A DNA stretch of 64,000 bases, from positions 313,440 to 377,439 of the forward strand of contig VYZB01000388.1 in NCBI GenBank assembly GCA_013397455.1, read 5' to 3'. The position numbers were made by a program, and so were the translations under genes. The notes under the pieces were generated by a model. That model was not told the DNA's origin and searched no databases. It worked only from the letters and a program-made list of their open reading frames with translations. Shown piece by piece: positions 1 to 12,000 of the stretch. Source of the DNA: Crotophaga sulcirostris. Its lineage: Eukaryota; Chordata; Aves; Cuculiformes; Crotophagidae. The first letter of the stretch is position 1. Every line of letters begins with the position of its first letter.

Positions 1-1885
1 CCTGCACTTGGCCTCCATCTGTGCTCCAGGCTCCTTGTCACAGCTCTCATCATGATGCTAGCCTCCTCTTACCCTCCCCACTATTCCATTTTTCTCCTTC
101 AGGATTAAGCCTACCCTGTAGTTCAGCCCCAGCCTGCCTGGCCTCTCATTTCTGCCTCATGTCAGAGAGAGCAGACGCAGTGGATTTTGGCCAAGCTTGT
201 GAGGGATGCCTGAAGTGAGCAAAGCCTCAAGAGGCAAAGCTGAGTCCTACATATACTCATGGCACCACCAAGCTAAAAATGCAAAGCCAGCCCTCAGAGC
301 AGGGAGCTGGGGGTAGGAGCACCTATTCTTCCCAGTGGAGGAGGAGAAGCATGCTGCAAGAAAGAGGAAAGCACTTCAAAAATGGTGGAAAACATCCGCA
401 ATGGCTGGTGGTGGGGCAAGGGAGGGAGTCATGCCTCTCTCCAGTCTCCAGCCCTACCTATGGCTCCCTCTAAGTCCTGGTCCATTAGAGTCGCTGTTTT
501 GCTTGTTCTTGTTAGCATTTCTGCTGTGCAAAATCTCACAGCCTTTTTTATCTCCACAGGGTTTTCCTGCAAATATATTAAATCTTTTTTTTTCCAGAAA
601 TTAATCCTCCCTAAAGGTGTCATATCTTGTTAATTTCTCTCTCCCTTGTTTCAGCTATGCAGCTGATTTGATATCAAGCAGTGTGCCACACTTTAAACCC
701 ACTTTATTTTTTTCCCTTCCCTCTGCTGTCTTTCCTCTTTTTCCCATGCACAAACACCACAACACACAGGTCTGTGTTTGTACACCTGGCTTATTTGATT
801 TATACATTACACAGTTTGTTATCAGTTTCATTCACTAAGCACCAGTGAGCTTTAATGCCTCTGGGTGTGGGATTGCACACATCACCTCCACATGAGTGTT
901 CCCCTGGGATAAACCCTCTGCAGCTGAGCCTGGGATGTCTTCAGTACTTCTTAAATTTAAAAAGCTACATCTAAAGAATAGCCTAATATAGCATAATGCT
1001 GGCAGCAAAGCAAATACATAAAAAGACATGAAAATTCCATTTATTTGTAACTACCTGTTCTCTTTGTGATCTCAGTGCAGATGTAAGAGATCGGTTAGGA
1101 TTCAGTGCTGACAGCTGACAGCCTTGGAACACAAAAATCTGCTATGTATGCCCAGAATCACACTGCATCAAAATAAAATCATGGGGACAAGCAAGGTGCT
1201 TTGTGAGCAGCATAGCAAATGCAGCTTGGCTTGGATTTTTGTTATACACTCCCAGGCTTCACTGCCTGCTACCTTCCCCATATTACTTCAGCCTCTCACA
1301 GTCCATTTGTTTTCCTTCCCCCTCCCGAATCCAAAACTCCCTGAAAATTCTCATATTTTCATCCCCTGGCCCTGGTAGAACAGACAAGAGGCAGCATGTT
1401 ATACTAGTGCAAGGCACATGTGCTTGCTGATGGCTGACTGGTGCCTATGAGCTGACAATTCAGTCTTAACTTTTCTCTGTTTAAGAACTCAAATTCTACA
1501 TGTCTTTCTACTCTGATGCCACTGGTGTTCACAGGCCCTGCAGGATTTTCATGTCTTTGAGACCTCTGTCTCCAGTCATATCAGAAGTGAGCTGGGTGGT
1601 CTCCAAGATTTTCAAGAGAGAAACTGGAAGAGAGATGTAGGGACTCTTTTAGGGCTTCTTTTAGCCTGGCTAAAACCCTGTGATCTATACCAATATATCT
1701 TTTCATTTTCTGCCACTGCAAAAGCATAATCGATAAAAACTGAGGTCCATGGTAACATACACAGTCTGACACAAAATAAATGAGACTAACCCTATAGTTC
1801 AGGAAACAAGAGTGAGAGACAAGAGACAAAGAGATGGGCATAGAACATGCTCAAATCTGTCACAGTGAGACAAGGCTCAACTTGA
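1..1885. other. Intergenic DNA, no gene recognised
   Basis: Short open frames occur on both strands, but none shows a recognisable domain, exon signals or codon structure. The first 800 bases are pyrimidine-rich on the + strand. I see no CR1 tail, RNA gene or promoter here. Confidence 0.6.
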
Positions 1886-2310
1886 TTGCTTCACTCAGTA
1901 CGAGTGGACACGTATTCAAAGACAGACGTTTTCTTACCCTCAATCGGAAAATGTCAATGTGCGCCAGCATTGTCTGTGAAGCAACTTTTAGCTAATAACA
2001 ACATCCCTGTGCTTGAGCACTCACCCTATTTGCCAGACCTGACTCCCTCTTCCCAAAGATTAAGTCGGTGCTCAAGGGAACCCATTTTTTGTTGGTAGAA
2101 GATGTGAAAGCAAAAACAATGGAGATCCTCAACAGCCTTTCAGAAAATGATCTGCAGAATTGCTTTGAACGTTGGCAGCATCGTATGCAGCTGTGTGTCA
2201 CCTCAAAATGGAACTATTTTGAAAATGAACATAGTTGATTTTCTTAATTTGTTAAATAAAAACAGTTACAGGCACAGTCTTGGGTTTTTTGTGTTGGACC
2301 TCATAGACTC
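1886..2310 (+). pseudogene. Mariner-type DNA transposon relic (C-terminal transposase)
   Basis: The + strand reads as the C-terminal third of a mariner-family transposase in two frames. The first frame (about 1930-2050) gives ALSVKQLLANNNIPVLEH followed by a degraded copy of the family YSPDLAP block. The second (2053-2238) gives PKIKSVLKG, then VEDVKAK, EILNSLSENDLQNCFERW and a stop at 2236-2238. In the family the third catalytic Asp sits just after PDLAP; here that place is lost at the frame change near 2048. Everything N-terminal, with the first two catalytic residues, is missing. AT-rich sequence follows the stop, and a possible terminal repeat ends near 2308, which is uncertain. Birds carry old mariner copies (Galluhop in chicken); assignment to that family is inference. 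Confidence 0.85.
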
Positions 2311-5300
2311 TACTCTTGGTGCTTCAGCAAATGCAGATCATTCCCAGATGACATTGAGTCTCACAAGCCTGTCTTCAAAGCTTCTGAAAAAGAGTGAGGG
2401 AACTCAGAGTGAAAGACAGGCTTCTTGGTGGCTCCCCAGCCCTGTAACCCACAGTTTTGGGGGCCCTGGCCCCTCCAGACCTATCTAAAGACAGCGGTGG
2501 TAATGAGTCAGTCTCTTCAGCCACCAAAGTTTACAGATGGCTGTTTTGACCTTGACAAATCCTCTCAGTTCACACGAATACACCAAGTTGTGACTGGAGG
2601 TGGCTAAAAAGCAGAGGTCTTGCCTGCTGTCTGTGTCTGCCCTGGGGGTTGTGGCCTCCAGCAGTTGAGTGGGCCAGGAATCTCACCCAGCATTAAGCAC
2701 CACAGTTCATCATCCAGAGCCGTTAAGCCCTAAACTGGGCTTCCTGCCCCGGTCCAACTCCTGTTTTGAAAAGAAATTCAAAACGTTGAGAAATTTGATT
2801 TGCATTTTGAGACTCTCTTCCCATGGGGGTTGGCTGAAAATCAGTCAGAGATTCAGAAGCTTTTGGAGACAGAACGTCTCACACACAGAGCATAGTCTAA
2901 GCTTTTTTTCCACTGGAAAGCAGACAAAAAAATGCTAATGGGTTTTGTCTTGGACTTGCAACGTTTAAGACTGCATGAAGCTCCTGGATCTCCCCAGGAA
3001 AAGCATAGCAAGTAGAGCTCTGCTCCAGGACTGGGCCATGGGTATCCTGACCTTTCCATCTTGTATGCACACAGCTCCTGTGTTTCTTACAGAAGAATGG
3101 TTCTTGTATAAGCCGTAACAAATAAAGGGAAACCACCTAAACCAACCTTTTCTTGTGCTTTTCCTCTGAAGCATATCAAATAAATCCTCAGCACATACCC
3201 ATACTATCCATTCCTGAGTTGGGTTTTAGTTGTTGTTCACTTCATTTTGCAACTCAGTTTGCAACTGGGCAAAGGGTTTTTCTTCTGAGGCGATATCTCA
3301 CTGCCAGGGTAGGGCTCTGAGTCTTTATTCTCACCCTCAGTCCAGGTTTGCTAGAGGCAACTAACCATTTCATATACTCAAGTAGCTGTTGTGGTGCTGG
3401 TTGTAAAACTATGTGCATGCTGCATGCTCAGTCCATGGAGGGACAAGTTCTAACAAGGCACAGATGTGACACCAGGTGAAACACAGGGCTTTATCAAGTA
3501 CAAAAAGCTTGTTTGACTTCAGTGACAGACTTGTTCCTTTAAAGCCCCGTCTTTTCCCAGGCCTGCTTTTTGACTTGGTTTTTTAAATGAGAATTTTTTG
3601 AGTCATGCAAGAGGTCAAGGCTACTGAAGTGTGAATGTTAAAACATGATCTGTTGAATCCCACTCTCAGAGAACGGTAGCTCCCATCTCACCCCCCTATC
3701 TGCTTCCCAGAGTGAAGAAACAGCTCTTCTCCCAGCCTGCCATCATCTGCTTCTCCAGAACCCCACTGCCACTCAAGTACAGTTGGGTCCTTGGTTCCCG
3801 ATCTGCCAGGTAGCTGTGCCTGCTATGACAATCGAACCTCAGGATCAGAGGAGTAATATCACAATGTGGATATAAGTGGGTAAGGGAAAGGACACTCTAA
3901 TGACAGAAAAAGGTGCCCCTTTCACTCCTGAAAAACACTACCAGTCTCTTGCATGGCATGCTAAATGAACATGCTGGTTCCTATTGAGTTTTGAGGGTCT
4001 TAGCTCAGGGTAGCTGAGTCATAACATTTTCAGTCACCTGTGGGCTATCTTCTGAGCAGAGCCACCTTGTCAGACTGCTTTAAATTGCAAACAGACATTC
4101 TTTTCTGTCTGTGCTTCCTTCACCAATATCGTAGCCTGACCCTTCTTTATATTGACTGTATGATGATCCACTGAGATATGAAGAAACATTTTCACTCCTC
4201 CTCTTCTCACTTTGAGAACTTTTCCATTGCTTTGACAGTGGACACATTCACAGTGAGGTAGAAAAAATATGTAATGTGGGAAATATATGAGTGAGAATTT
4301 ACAGCAGATTTTTACCTATAAGCACACCTTCAGGTTGATAGAGATTGTTGCTTATCTTGTGTTTACAGAGCTTCCAGATCTACAGCTGGACAGCCTTGCG
4401 GAAGAGTTAGGTACAGCTGAAATCTTACCATTTTGCTACTTCCCATTTGTCTAGAACAAATTTACTTCTTACTCTGTAGCCATTTATCTATACACCTAGG
4501 TTTACTAGTAATGACCACTCATTGAAGTTATATTTGATTGGACTAAGACTTTACTCAGCCATAGTGACTGACCTTAGCTAACTTCAGTAGAGCTCTCCTG
4601 TTGGTGTCACTTGAGAATCTCTCCAAAATATTTTGGATCTTGATTTGTCTCTTTCCCAAGTATGCCGGTGGCAAATGTTTTCAAAGATTCTTTGTTTTTG
4701 CGTGGACCTTGCCTGTTCATTTACTCCAGTAAGATAAATTGGTCCTGATTGCTTTACTGTCTGAACATAACTTTTCTACACTGCCTCCTGGTTTTCTTTG
4801 TTATTGACATCGAGTAATATAACATGAAAGCAGTGCAGACGGGTTTTTACAAAGAAATCAGCGAAATAGCTATTAGAGGATTAAAAGCAATCCCATGGCC
4901 AGGATTACACATCTTTAAAATGCTGATAATATCAAGGAGCAAATGGATTTGTAATTTAATGGTAGAAGAGGGAAGACTTTAGATGTGTGTTTTTTTCACA
5001 TTTGATAGAAAGATTAAAGTGTCTGCATTTGATGTGCAGGAGTTTGATAAAGCTGTAGCATGGTTGCCTAGGGATATTAGTGTTCACCTTTCTTGTAAAT
5101 AGTTATTGTGCCACATGGAGAGAATTCTTCTGGTCAACATTTTTATTAAAACTTTAATTCTCATGGTGACAAGTCGGATCATTGTCTGCTTTCAAAGTCT
5201 GATAATGATACATTTTGGAATCTTTGAAGAAAACCTTTGTCTAGACAGAAACAGCTTAAGAAAGCTTTTGAAATGCAGCATTCACTTTAAACCTTTGTTG

Positions 5301-7779
5301 ATGCCTGTAGGAAGCACTGATACTTATTTGGGAAATCTTGAGCTGTTTCCTACTTCCTTGTGCTAGAAGCATGCAAGAGGTTTGCGGGACAACAGCAGCT
5401 GTAAGTAACAAAAATGTACAACTTTCCTAAGGAGAGTGGTTCAACCTGTGACAGATTTTTCCCACAGAATTTCCCATTCATTCAGAAACTCATTTTCCTT
5501 TAAAATTAAATTTAGTTATGTGTGACATTCTGACTTTTGCATCTTCACCATTGAGGATGGATTGGGAGATATTTTAAGGACGTTTCCAGAGCTGATAAAG
5601 ATGTATAATCTAAAAAAAAAAATGTATTGAAATGTGGGCTTTTTTATCCTTAACTTGAGGTCCAGATATCCTTTTCCAGGACATTATTTCATAAAATCCA
5701 AGTTTGGTTCTGACTGCAGAACATTAAGCATATGCAACAAATAAACCAGTCTCATCTAGACATGCAGCAGATCAGCCTGCATCTCATACGTGAAGAGGTA
5801 CCCTACAGAGGCAATGGTCAAGCACAGGCCCAGAGTGTGATGCTTTCCACTCAGTTAGATTCCTGCTAAGGAACATCCTATGTGAGATGAAGCTGAAAGG
5901 GGTAAAAACCACAACCTAGTCCATTTCTCCAGCCAGCCTAACTGGCTGGTCATGGAGAAGGTGGCATGATGCACCATCTCTCTACAATTTGGAAATTAGA
6001 GGATTATGGCTCCTTGATATATCTTTGTATGGCTCAAGCTTTTGTGATAACCATCTGACCTAAAAATGTATTTGGGGTGTTATTTGATGTATCCCGCCCA
6101 GGAAGTAACTGTCATTCTGGTAATTTTAATTTTGAGTGGTTCAGTTTCATTTTGCTGTTTATTGTCATTATACGTATATGAACTGCTTTTTCATCTTCAG
6201 AATGCTTTACAAACAAGAATATGCTTCACAGAATTTGTCTCAGGTACTCTGAGAAAGTGTATGTTTTTCATAGATAACAAAGATTTAATCTCTGCTTTGA
6301 GGGAGAAAGGCAATTCAGGCTTACTGACAGAGTTACCAGCAGCATTTTCAGAAATCTCAAAACTGAAGCAGAGAAAGGTTGAATCCTCTTGAAAGAAAAA
6401 AGCCAAAAATAATAGACCCCAATCAGACATTTCATATAAACACTTACGCACATAGAAATGCATGTTTTGGCTCTGGATCTGAACTGTCCAGGTATTCTTT
6501 GGATGTGGGAAACAGACCCTGCAAAAGGAACAGCCCTTAGAAAAATAGAAAACTCATCAGAAAAGGAAGCTGGCCACCATATAAAGAATAAAGAATGAAG
6601 CCTGTGACTGCCAGGGATGCAATAGCTAAAACTGTACAAATGTTCAGAGTAGTCTGCTAGATATCAACAGAATATTTTTATACTCAATAATTTTGATTAG
6701 ATACCAACAGCACAAATCTGCTACTTATCTAGATTTTAAAATGCAGATCAAAAATTTAGTTTCATAGGCAGCAGCTTGAATTTACTTTCTCTCCATTTTT
6801 TTTATTCTTTCCTAAAAATCCATTCCTCCTGCAAATAGTGCATTTGTCATTAATTGAAAGTGAAATAAACAGCCAGGATTAATTCATCTTTTTATTTCAA
6901 TGAAATATATGGACGCATTTTGAGGTATTTGACCAGTAGTTGCTCTTATTTATACACGAGTATTTTTTCAGGTGTTCAGTCAGCATGACATGAAGGAAAG
7001 ACAAAAAGATACAAAACCATTTTGCCAACACGAGGCCAAAAAACCAAAAGTCTGAAAGTTCTGTGGAAAGCATATGAGTAAGAAAGATTTTAATCCATAT
7101 TCAGAATGGGAATTAAGCACATAGCTAAATGTTATTTAAATCTGGCCTTGGAGAAAGGAAGATTTTAGAGCAAATTGGAGACAAATTCTCAGTTTAAGTA
7201 GACATGGTCCAAATGAAAGGTATTGCATAGATTTCGAGATATGAATTTTAAAAGGTGTATTATTTGAAAAAGCAATGCAATATTCTAAACAAAAGGAGAA
7301 ATACCTACATCTTCATGCTGAGGTAAACCAATGCATTCAACATTACCCTTTTTATACACACCAGTATCTAACCCCTACACGAACATATTTCTAAGCACAT
7401 AATCTCTGACCTGCCAAAAAGACACAAACAAGATTGATTTGCCCACAAACTCAATTTTCAGAAAACAAGGAAAAAGGCTAGCAAAAATTTTTCAGTATCA
7501 TGAGTGGAGCTTTGCTTTTGAAGGTGTAGTTTTACAGAATTCTGTTTCCCTCTTCCAAGCATTGATTTGAATGAAAGTGTCAGATTTTCTTTTCCTGAAA
7601 ATTATCAAATAATTATTCAAATAATCACCAAATAGCCAGTGTCCAATGTATGAGTTGCTTCTTTTACTTTAGAAGATGCCATAAAAGAGATTAATTCCCA
7701 AATATAGTCTTATTTATATTTGTAAAATTGTCTTTTCAGAAATATAAGTATTTCGGTGAGTTTCTTTAGGGAAAGATAT
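2311..7779. other. Intergenic DNA downstream of ASCL4
   Basis: About 5.5 kb of AT-rich sequence with only short, unremarkable open frames. I recognise no exon, RNA gene or repeat. It could contain regulatory elements for ASCL4, but nothing in a single sequence shows this. Confidence 0.5.
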
Positions 7780-7785
7780 TTTATT
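7780..7785 (-). terminator. Candidate ASCL4 polyadenylation signal
   Basis: The - strand reads AATAAA here, about 455 bases past the ASCL4 stop codon. It is a plausible 3' end signal, but the motif is common in AT-rich DNA and no transcript supports it. Confidence 0.35.
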
Positions 7786-8240
7786 TAAATCTTACCTTTC
7801 CCAGTCCAAGTGTTTTCAACCCAGTGCATCTCAGGTTAGCAGCCAGGAAAAATAGACAATAAAATTTACAGGAGGAAGCAGGAGAAAGAGGAGGGGAATT
7901 TCCTGACATGGATTCATCTGGTTTTGCTGTCTCATCGAGTGAAGGGCAAAAGAAAATAGCTGAACAGAATAAAAGCTGAATAAAAAGTAGAACGCAAATG
8001 TTGCTTCAGTTTTAACAATCCGAGGGTTAGTAACCTGAGAGATATCTGTTTGCTTACAAGTGATATTTGGGTTTTGTACATACAACATTTAAAGTCCTTT
8101 GACAGACTGAAAATACCTTTTTTTTTTCCCCTCAGATGTTTTTCCTTTTCCTGGTATTCATTTTCATCTGTAGAAAACTCCCCAGGGTTTTATATTTGGT
8201 TTTCAGCTTGAAGCTTTCTGCCTCCTGAGCAGCTGTCTGA

Positions 8241-8807
8241 CTAGCTGCCCGTCTCCTCAAATTCACTGTAGGGGGATGAAGCTGAAGAGGTTTTAGACTC
8301 TCCATCACTGTTGCACTCCCGTGGAGGACCACGACTGGGAGCTTCCGGGAGCTCCTTGGTAGAGAGCGTTTCCTTACTGTTAGATCCTAAGGGATGGCAG
8401 TCCAGCAGGCTCTGCAGGTGTTTGATGTAGCTTATTGCAGCTCTCAGGGTCTCCACTTTGCTGAGGCGCTTGTCAGCAAATTCCTTGGGCAGGTGCTCTC
8501 TCAGGCGTGTGTAGCCCTCATTCACGCAGCGCACCCGCTGCCTTTCCCTCTCGTTCCTCTTTCGAATGAAGGCAGGCTCAAAGGAATAATCATAGACACC
8601 CACATAGCCAGGGAATGAGATATAGGAGATGCGACCTGTGTGCCCACCATAAGCTTGCTCCCAGTAAGTTGGATCCAGATGGAAGGGAACCCCAAAGGGC
8701 TCTCTCAGGGGAACCCCATGGGGATGCACATGACTGTTAGCCAGGGACATAGCTCCTGGAAATGCAATCCTCTTCAATAGTCCATCATCATCTTTATTGC
8801 TGTCCAT
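8241..8807 (-). CDS. ASCL4: Achaete-scute family bHLH transcription factor 4
   Basis: Encodes a 188-residue nuclear protein in one exon. Residues 82-134 form a basic helix-loop-helix domain: the basic region has NERERQRVRCVNEGY, and helix 2 has KRLSKVETLRAAISYIKHL. Family members bind E-box DNA as dimers with E proteins such as TCF3. The conserved SFEPAF block precedes the domain. The tail with ECNSDGESK (164-172) and a Ser/Glu-rich end matches ASCL4 rather than ASCL1, 2 or 3. The PRDM4-PWP1 neighbourhood is the same as around human ASCL4. The ATG at 8805-8807 has a strong context (A at -3, G at +4). The open frame continues upstream only to a GTG, so I start at this Met. The N-terminus before residue 45 differs from the mammalian protein as I recall it. 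Human ASCL4 is linked to skin; the role here is inferred. Confidence 0.93.
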   Translation of the reverse strand: MDSNKDDDGLLKRIAFPGAMSLANSHVHPHGVPLREPFGVPFHLDPTYWEQAYGGHTGRISYISFPGYVGVYDYSFEPAFIRKRNERERQRVRCVNEGYTRLREHLPKEFADKRLSKVETLRAAISYIKHLQSLLDCHPLGSNSKETLSTKELPEAPSRGPPRECNSDGESKTSSASSPYSEFEETGS

Positions 8808-9000
8808 GCTTCGTTTTTTTCTCACCTGTGGAACGTCAGTTCCTGAATTTGGCTTCCAAATCTTGTATCAGTCCAAGCAACAAGGAAACATTTGTATAGA
8901 TGCTCTGCCCTGCAGGCTGCAATTTCCTCCTGCAGTACATAAAAACGCGATCTGAAAGCACTGCTAATGACTCATGAGGTCCACTCTATGCCTGGAAATC
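8808..9000 (-). promoter_or_regulatory. ASCL4 upstream region with AP-1 motif
   Basis: A perfect AP-1 consensus, TGACTCA, lies at 8968-8974, about 160 bases upstream of the ASCL4 start codon. A TATA-like stretch reading TATACAAA on the - strand lies near 8891-8898, about 85 bases upstream of the ATG; it is an imperfect match. AP-1 fits an epidermal gene, but single motifs this short arise by chance. Confidence 0.35.
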
Positions 9001-12000
9001 AGCTCTAAGACTTGTTGTTTTTATAGATGTAGGGTGCCAGCTAATTTAAAGTCAGGTTTTGAAGACCATCACTTTGCATTTTAAAACCTTCTTTTCCTCT
9101 GATCTTCATATTTCAAAAGGTAATAAGTGTATTCCTTTTCTCTCCGCTTGAAATTATGACCGTAAGAGTTAATGCCAAACATAAATAATCTTCCAGACTC
9201 TAAACACTTCTCATGTATTGTAATCCACAATACCGTTTGATATAATTGTCTCCAAAAGATGGGTAATTTGCAAAGTTTACAGGGATCTTCAAAGTTTTGG
9301 CAGAACTCCTCCCTTTCAGGAACCAAGGCTCTTCTGTCATTTGAAAACTACCCAAAGGCTTTTCACAATGAAATCCAAAAAACAACTGCAAGCTTTGTTG
9401 TTTCGTCTGTTCTGGTCTAACTGAAACAGCTCACAAGCAGTTTGCAAAACTTATATGGCATGTGTCTAGCTTTCTGGGGAAGCTGAGAAATCTTCAAAGG
9501 AAAGAGTGCTCTCTTGTGGTTGCAAGTTGTGTCAGATCAAGAGTGCATACGTGCAAACATAAGAAGATAACTGCTTTCTTCTCCCAAAGAGAGACTTTTT
9601 CAAGAAGTGTGAGTTTCACAAATTGAACATAAGCATTTTCAAAAAAAGCCTTCAACATTTTGTGTCTTTCTGCTCATTGTAGGAATGTTCTGGTCATCAC
9701 GATAAGCCTCAGATAAACAAATACAAAGGTGATGCCCTCATTGGTCCCTGTGTAGCTATTATTAGATGTCTACATAGATGTTGGCTTACCTGATGGACCT
9801 TACACATTGCTTTAACTGGGGAACTGAAAATCCCTCTTGACTGTGCCACATCTGTTGTACATCCTCTGTTTTGCCTGCAGCTTGCCAAGGAGAACACGTG
9901 GACAAAAGACAAGAACTTTCGTCAGTATATGGGCATACTGTCATCTGTACCTTTCCCGTAAAATATCCTGTTGTGTTAGGATATTCTTCTGCAGCTACTG
10001 GAGGTTTTTTCACATTGTTGTTGAAGAACTCCATAGTTATAATTTTTTTTTCTGAAAACATAGCTTTGCAGTTAACTGAATTTCTCTTTTTTTTGCCACC
10101 AACAGTTCAGGGAGTTGAATGTTTGGTCTGGGAGAGCTGTGGGAAGGGACAGACATGAAAAGGCACAGGCATGTAGACTCTACTAAAACTGTTCTTTTGC
10201 TCAAAGTGAAAGTTTACACCCTGTTCAGTCATTCATGCTAAACTGCCTCAGAAGCATGAGTAACTGAAACAACATCCTCCACTCCGAGGAACACATCTTT
10301 GTCTCTGCTGAGTCAGAAACCAGCAGCAATGACATCAGTGTGCATTTTTAAGTCAGCCTTTGTATCTTTGCTGGCCGATTCTGTGGCTTCGAAAAACAAT
10401 GGTAATCTTCAAAGTATGATGAAGGCACAGGCAGACTGTTCCAGATGATAAGCATGAGTGAGAACAATGTTGGACTCTGGTTTATGCCAGGAGCAGGATC
10501 AGCACCATAATGGCTCAAAATTCACAGCAACTATCTTTCTACTTTCACCTCCATCACCAACATTGCCTAGCAAGAGCTGGTGTTTGAGGCTGAAGGTTTT
10601 GAAGCACTACCTATGAGTTAGCAGAGGCATTTCATAAGGGGTTGAGATATTTTCCAGACACAATTAAACATCTTTCTAAAATATGTGCTGTAGCTGAGCT
10701 TGAAGGTATTGGTGTCAGGCAAGAATTACTGGGGAACAACCAGGATGTACAACTCATTTCTGATCAAATAATTAACAGAGCCTGTCTGCCTTATAAAATA
10801 TCTTGGAAATAGTTAGACAGTATGGGTTTTGAATACCACTTGCACTATAAACTTTGCTGTCAGAAAGGTCTCCAAGTAGAAGTGTTTTCAGAAATGAATG
10901 CTTAAATGAAAATAGTTCATTCCCTGTAGCACTGAGGTAGCCCAGGACTTAAAGTTTTCTTAAAACAAACAGGATGTTGGTCTCTAAACAAGTATCTGAA
11001 GTAGGAAAAGAACATTTGATTTGTGTCATCACTAGATTTAAAGCACTGTTCTCTTGCAGCATTCCTGTAAGGAGATGAAAGCATGCCTCTTGGGGTTTCT
11101 CAGGTGCCACAATGTTTCACAGCTCTCCATGATCTTGCCAGAAGTCTAGCTACATTCCAAAGGCAGGGTAATGTTTCAGTTCTATCATGCAAATGCACTA
11201 TTCCCTGTCGCCAGACCCTTTTTCCATGTTTACTGTAATAGTAGGTTACCAGCACTTCCCAGAGTGTCAGAATTGCACCTGTGCTAAACAGACATTTATT
11301 CTTCCTATAGAAAAATCCATGCTGTTAATCCTTTAGAGAAATGCATAAAGAAAAATCACAGGAAAATGTTATTTGTTGATCTCATATCAAACGGACTCTG
11401 CAGTCTGATTTTGTTTGTGTGCAAAAGCAATAAGAAAATATGCCACATGCTTTTGTTGAACATCATATCTTGTTGACAATCTAACGTCATCAAAAGGGAT
11501 TTGCCCCTGGGCAGGGAGCCAGCGCAAGGCCAAAACACCTTATGTCCCACTGAAGGTCCTTGTTGAGAGTGCAAGCAGGATTAAAGCCATGTATCATTCC
11601 TGTGCCAACCTCTGCACAAAGCAGGGCCTTCTCAATGTGTCTGCACATGCAGACTCAGTGAAAGTAGCAGGACTGGCCCACCAAAGGGAAAGGCTAATAG
11701 GCATTCTTTTTGATTTTAGAAGTAGGTTAAGACTACATAGATAATGTTACTCTTCTAAGACAAGCCCTTGATCTTCTTTCTTACACTGTTTCTCTTCTTC
11801 ACACCTTTGCCTGGATGATGCCTTGACTCCAGAATGCAATGTCCTCCATGTTGGTACAAAGCAGGTGGCCAGGTTTGCTTTCCAGGTGGTACAAATCAGG
11901 TGTTATTCATTGCTCTACAATGGCAGGCATTGTACTGTTTCTTTTTATGTTGTGGGTTTTGATTTTGGTTTGGGGTTTGGGTTTTTTTTTTTCATTTTAA

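Noticed and set aside
8808..8825. Six extra N-terminal residues of ASCL4
   Set aside because: They depend on a GTG start; the first ATG, at 8805-8807, has a strong context and vertebrate initiation prefers it.
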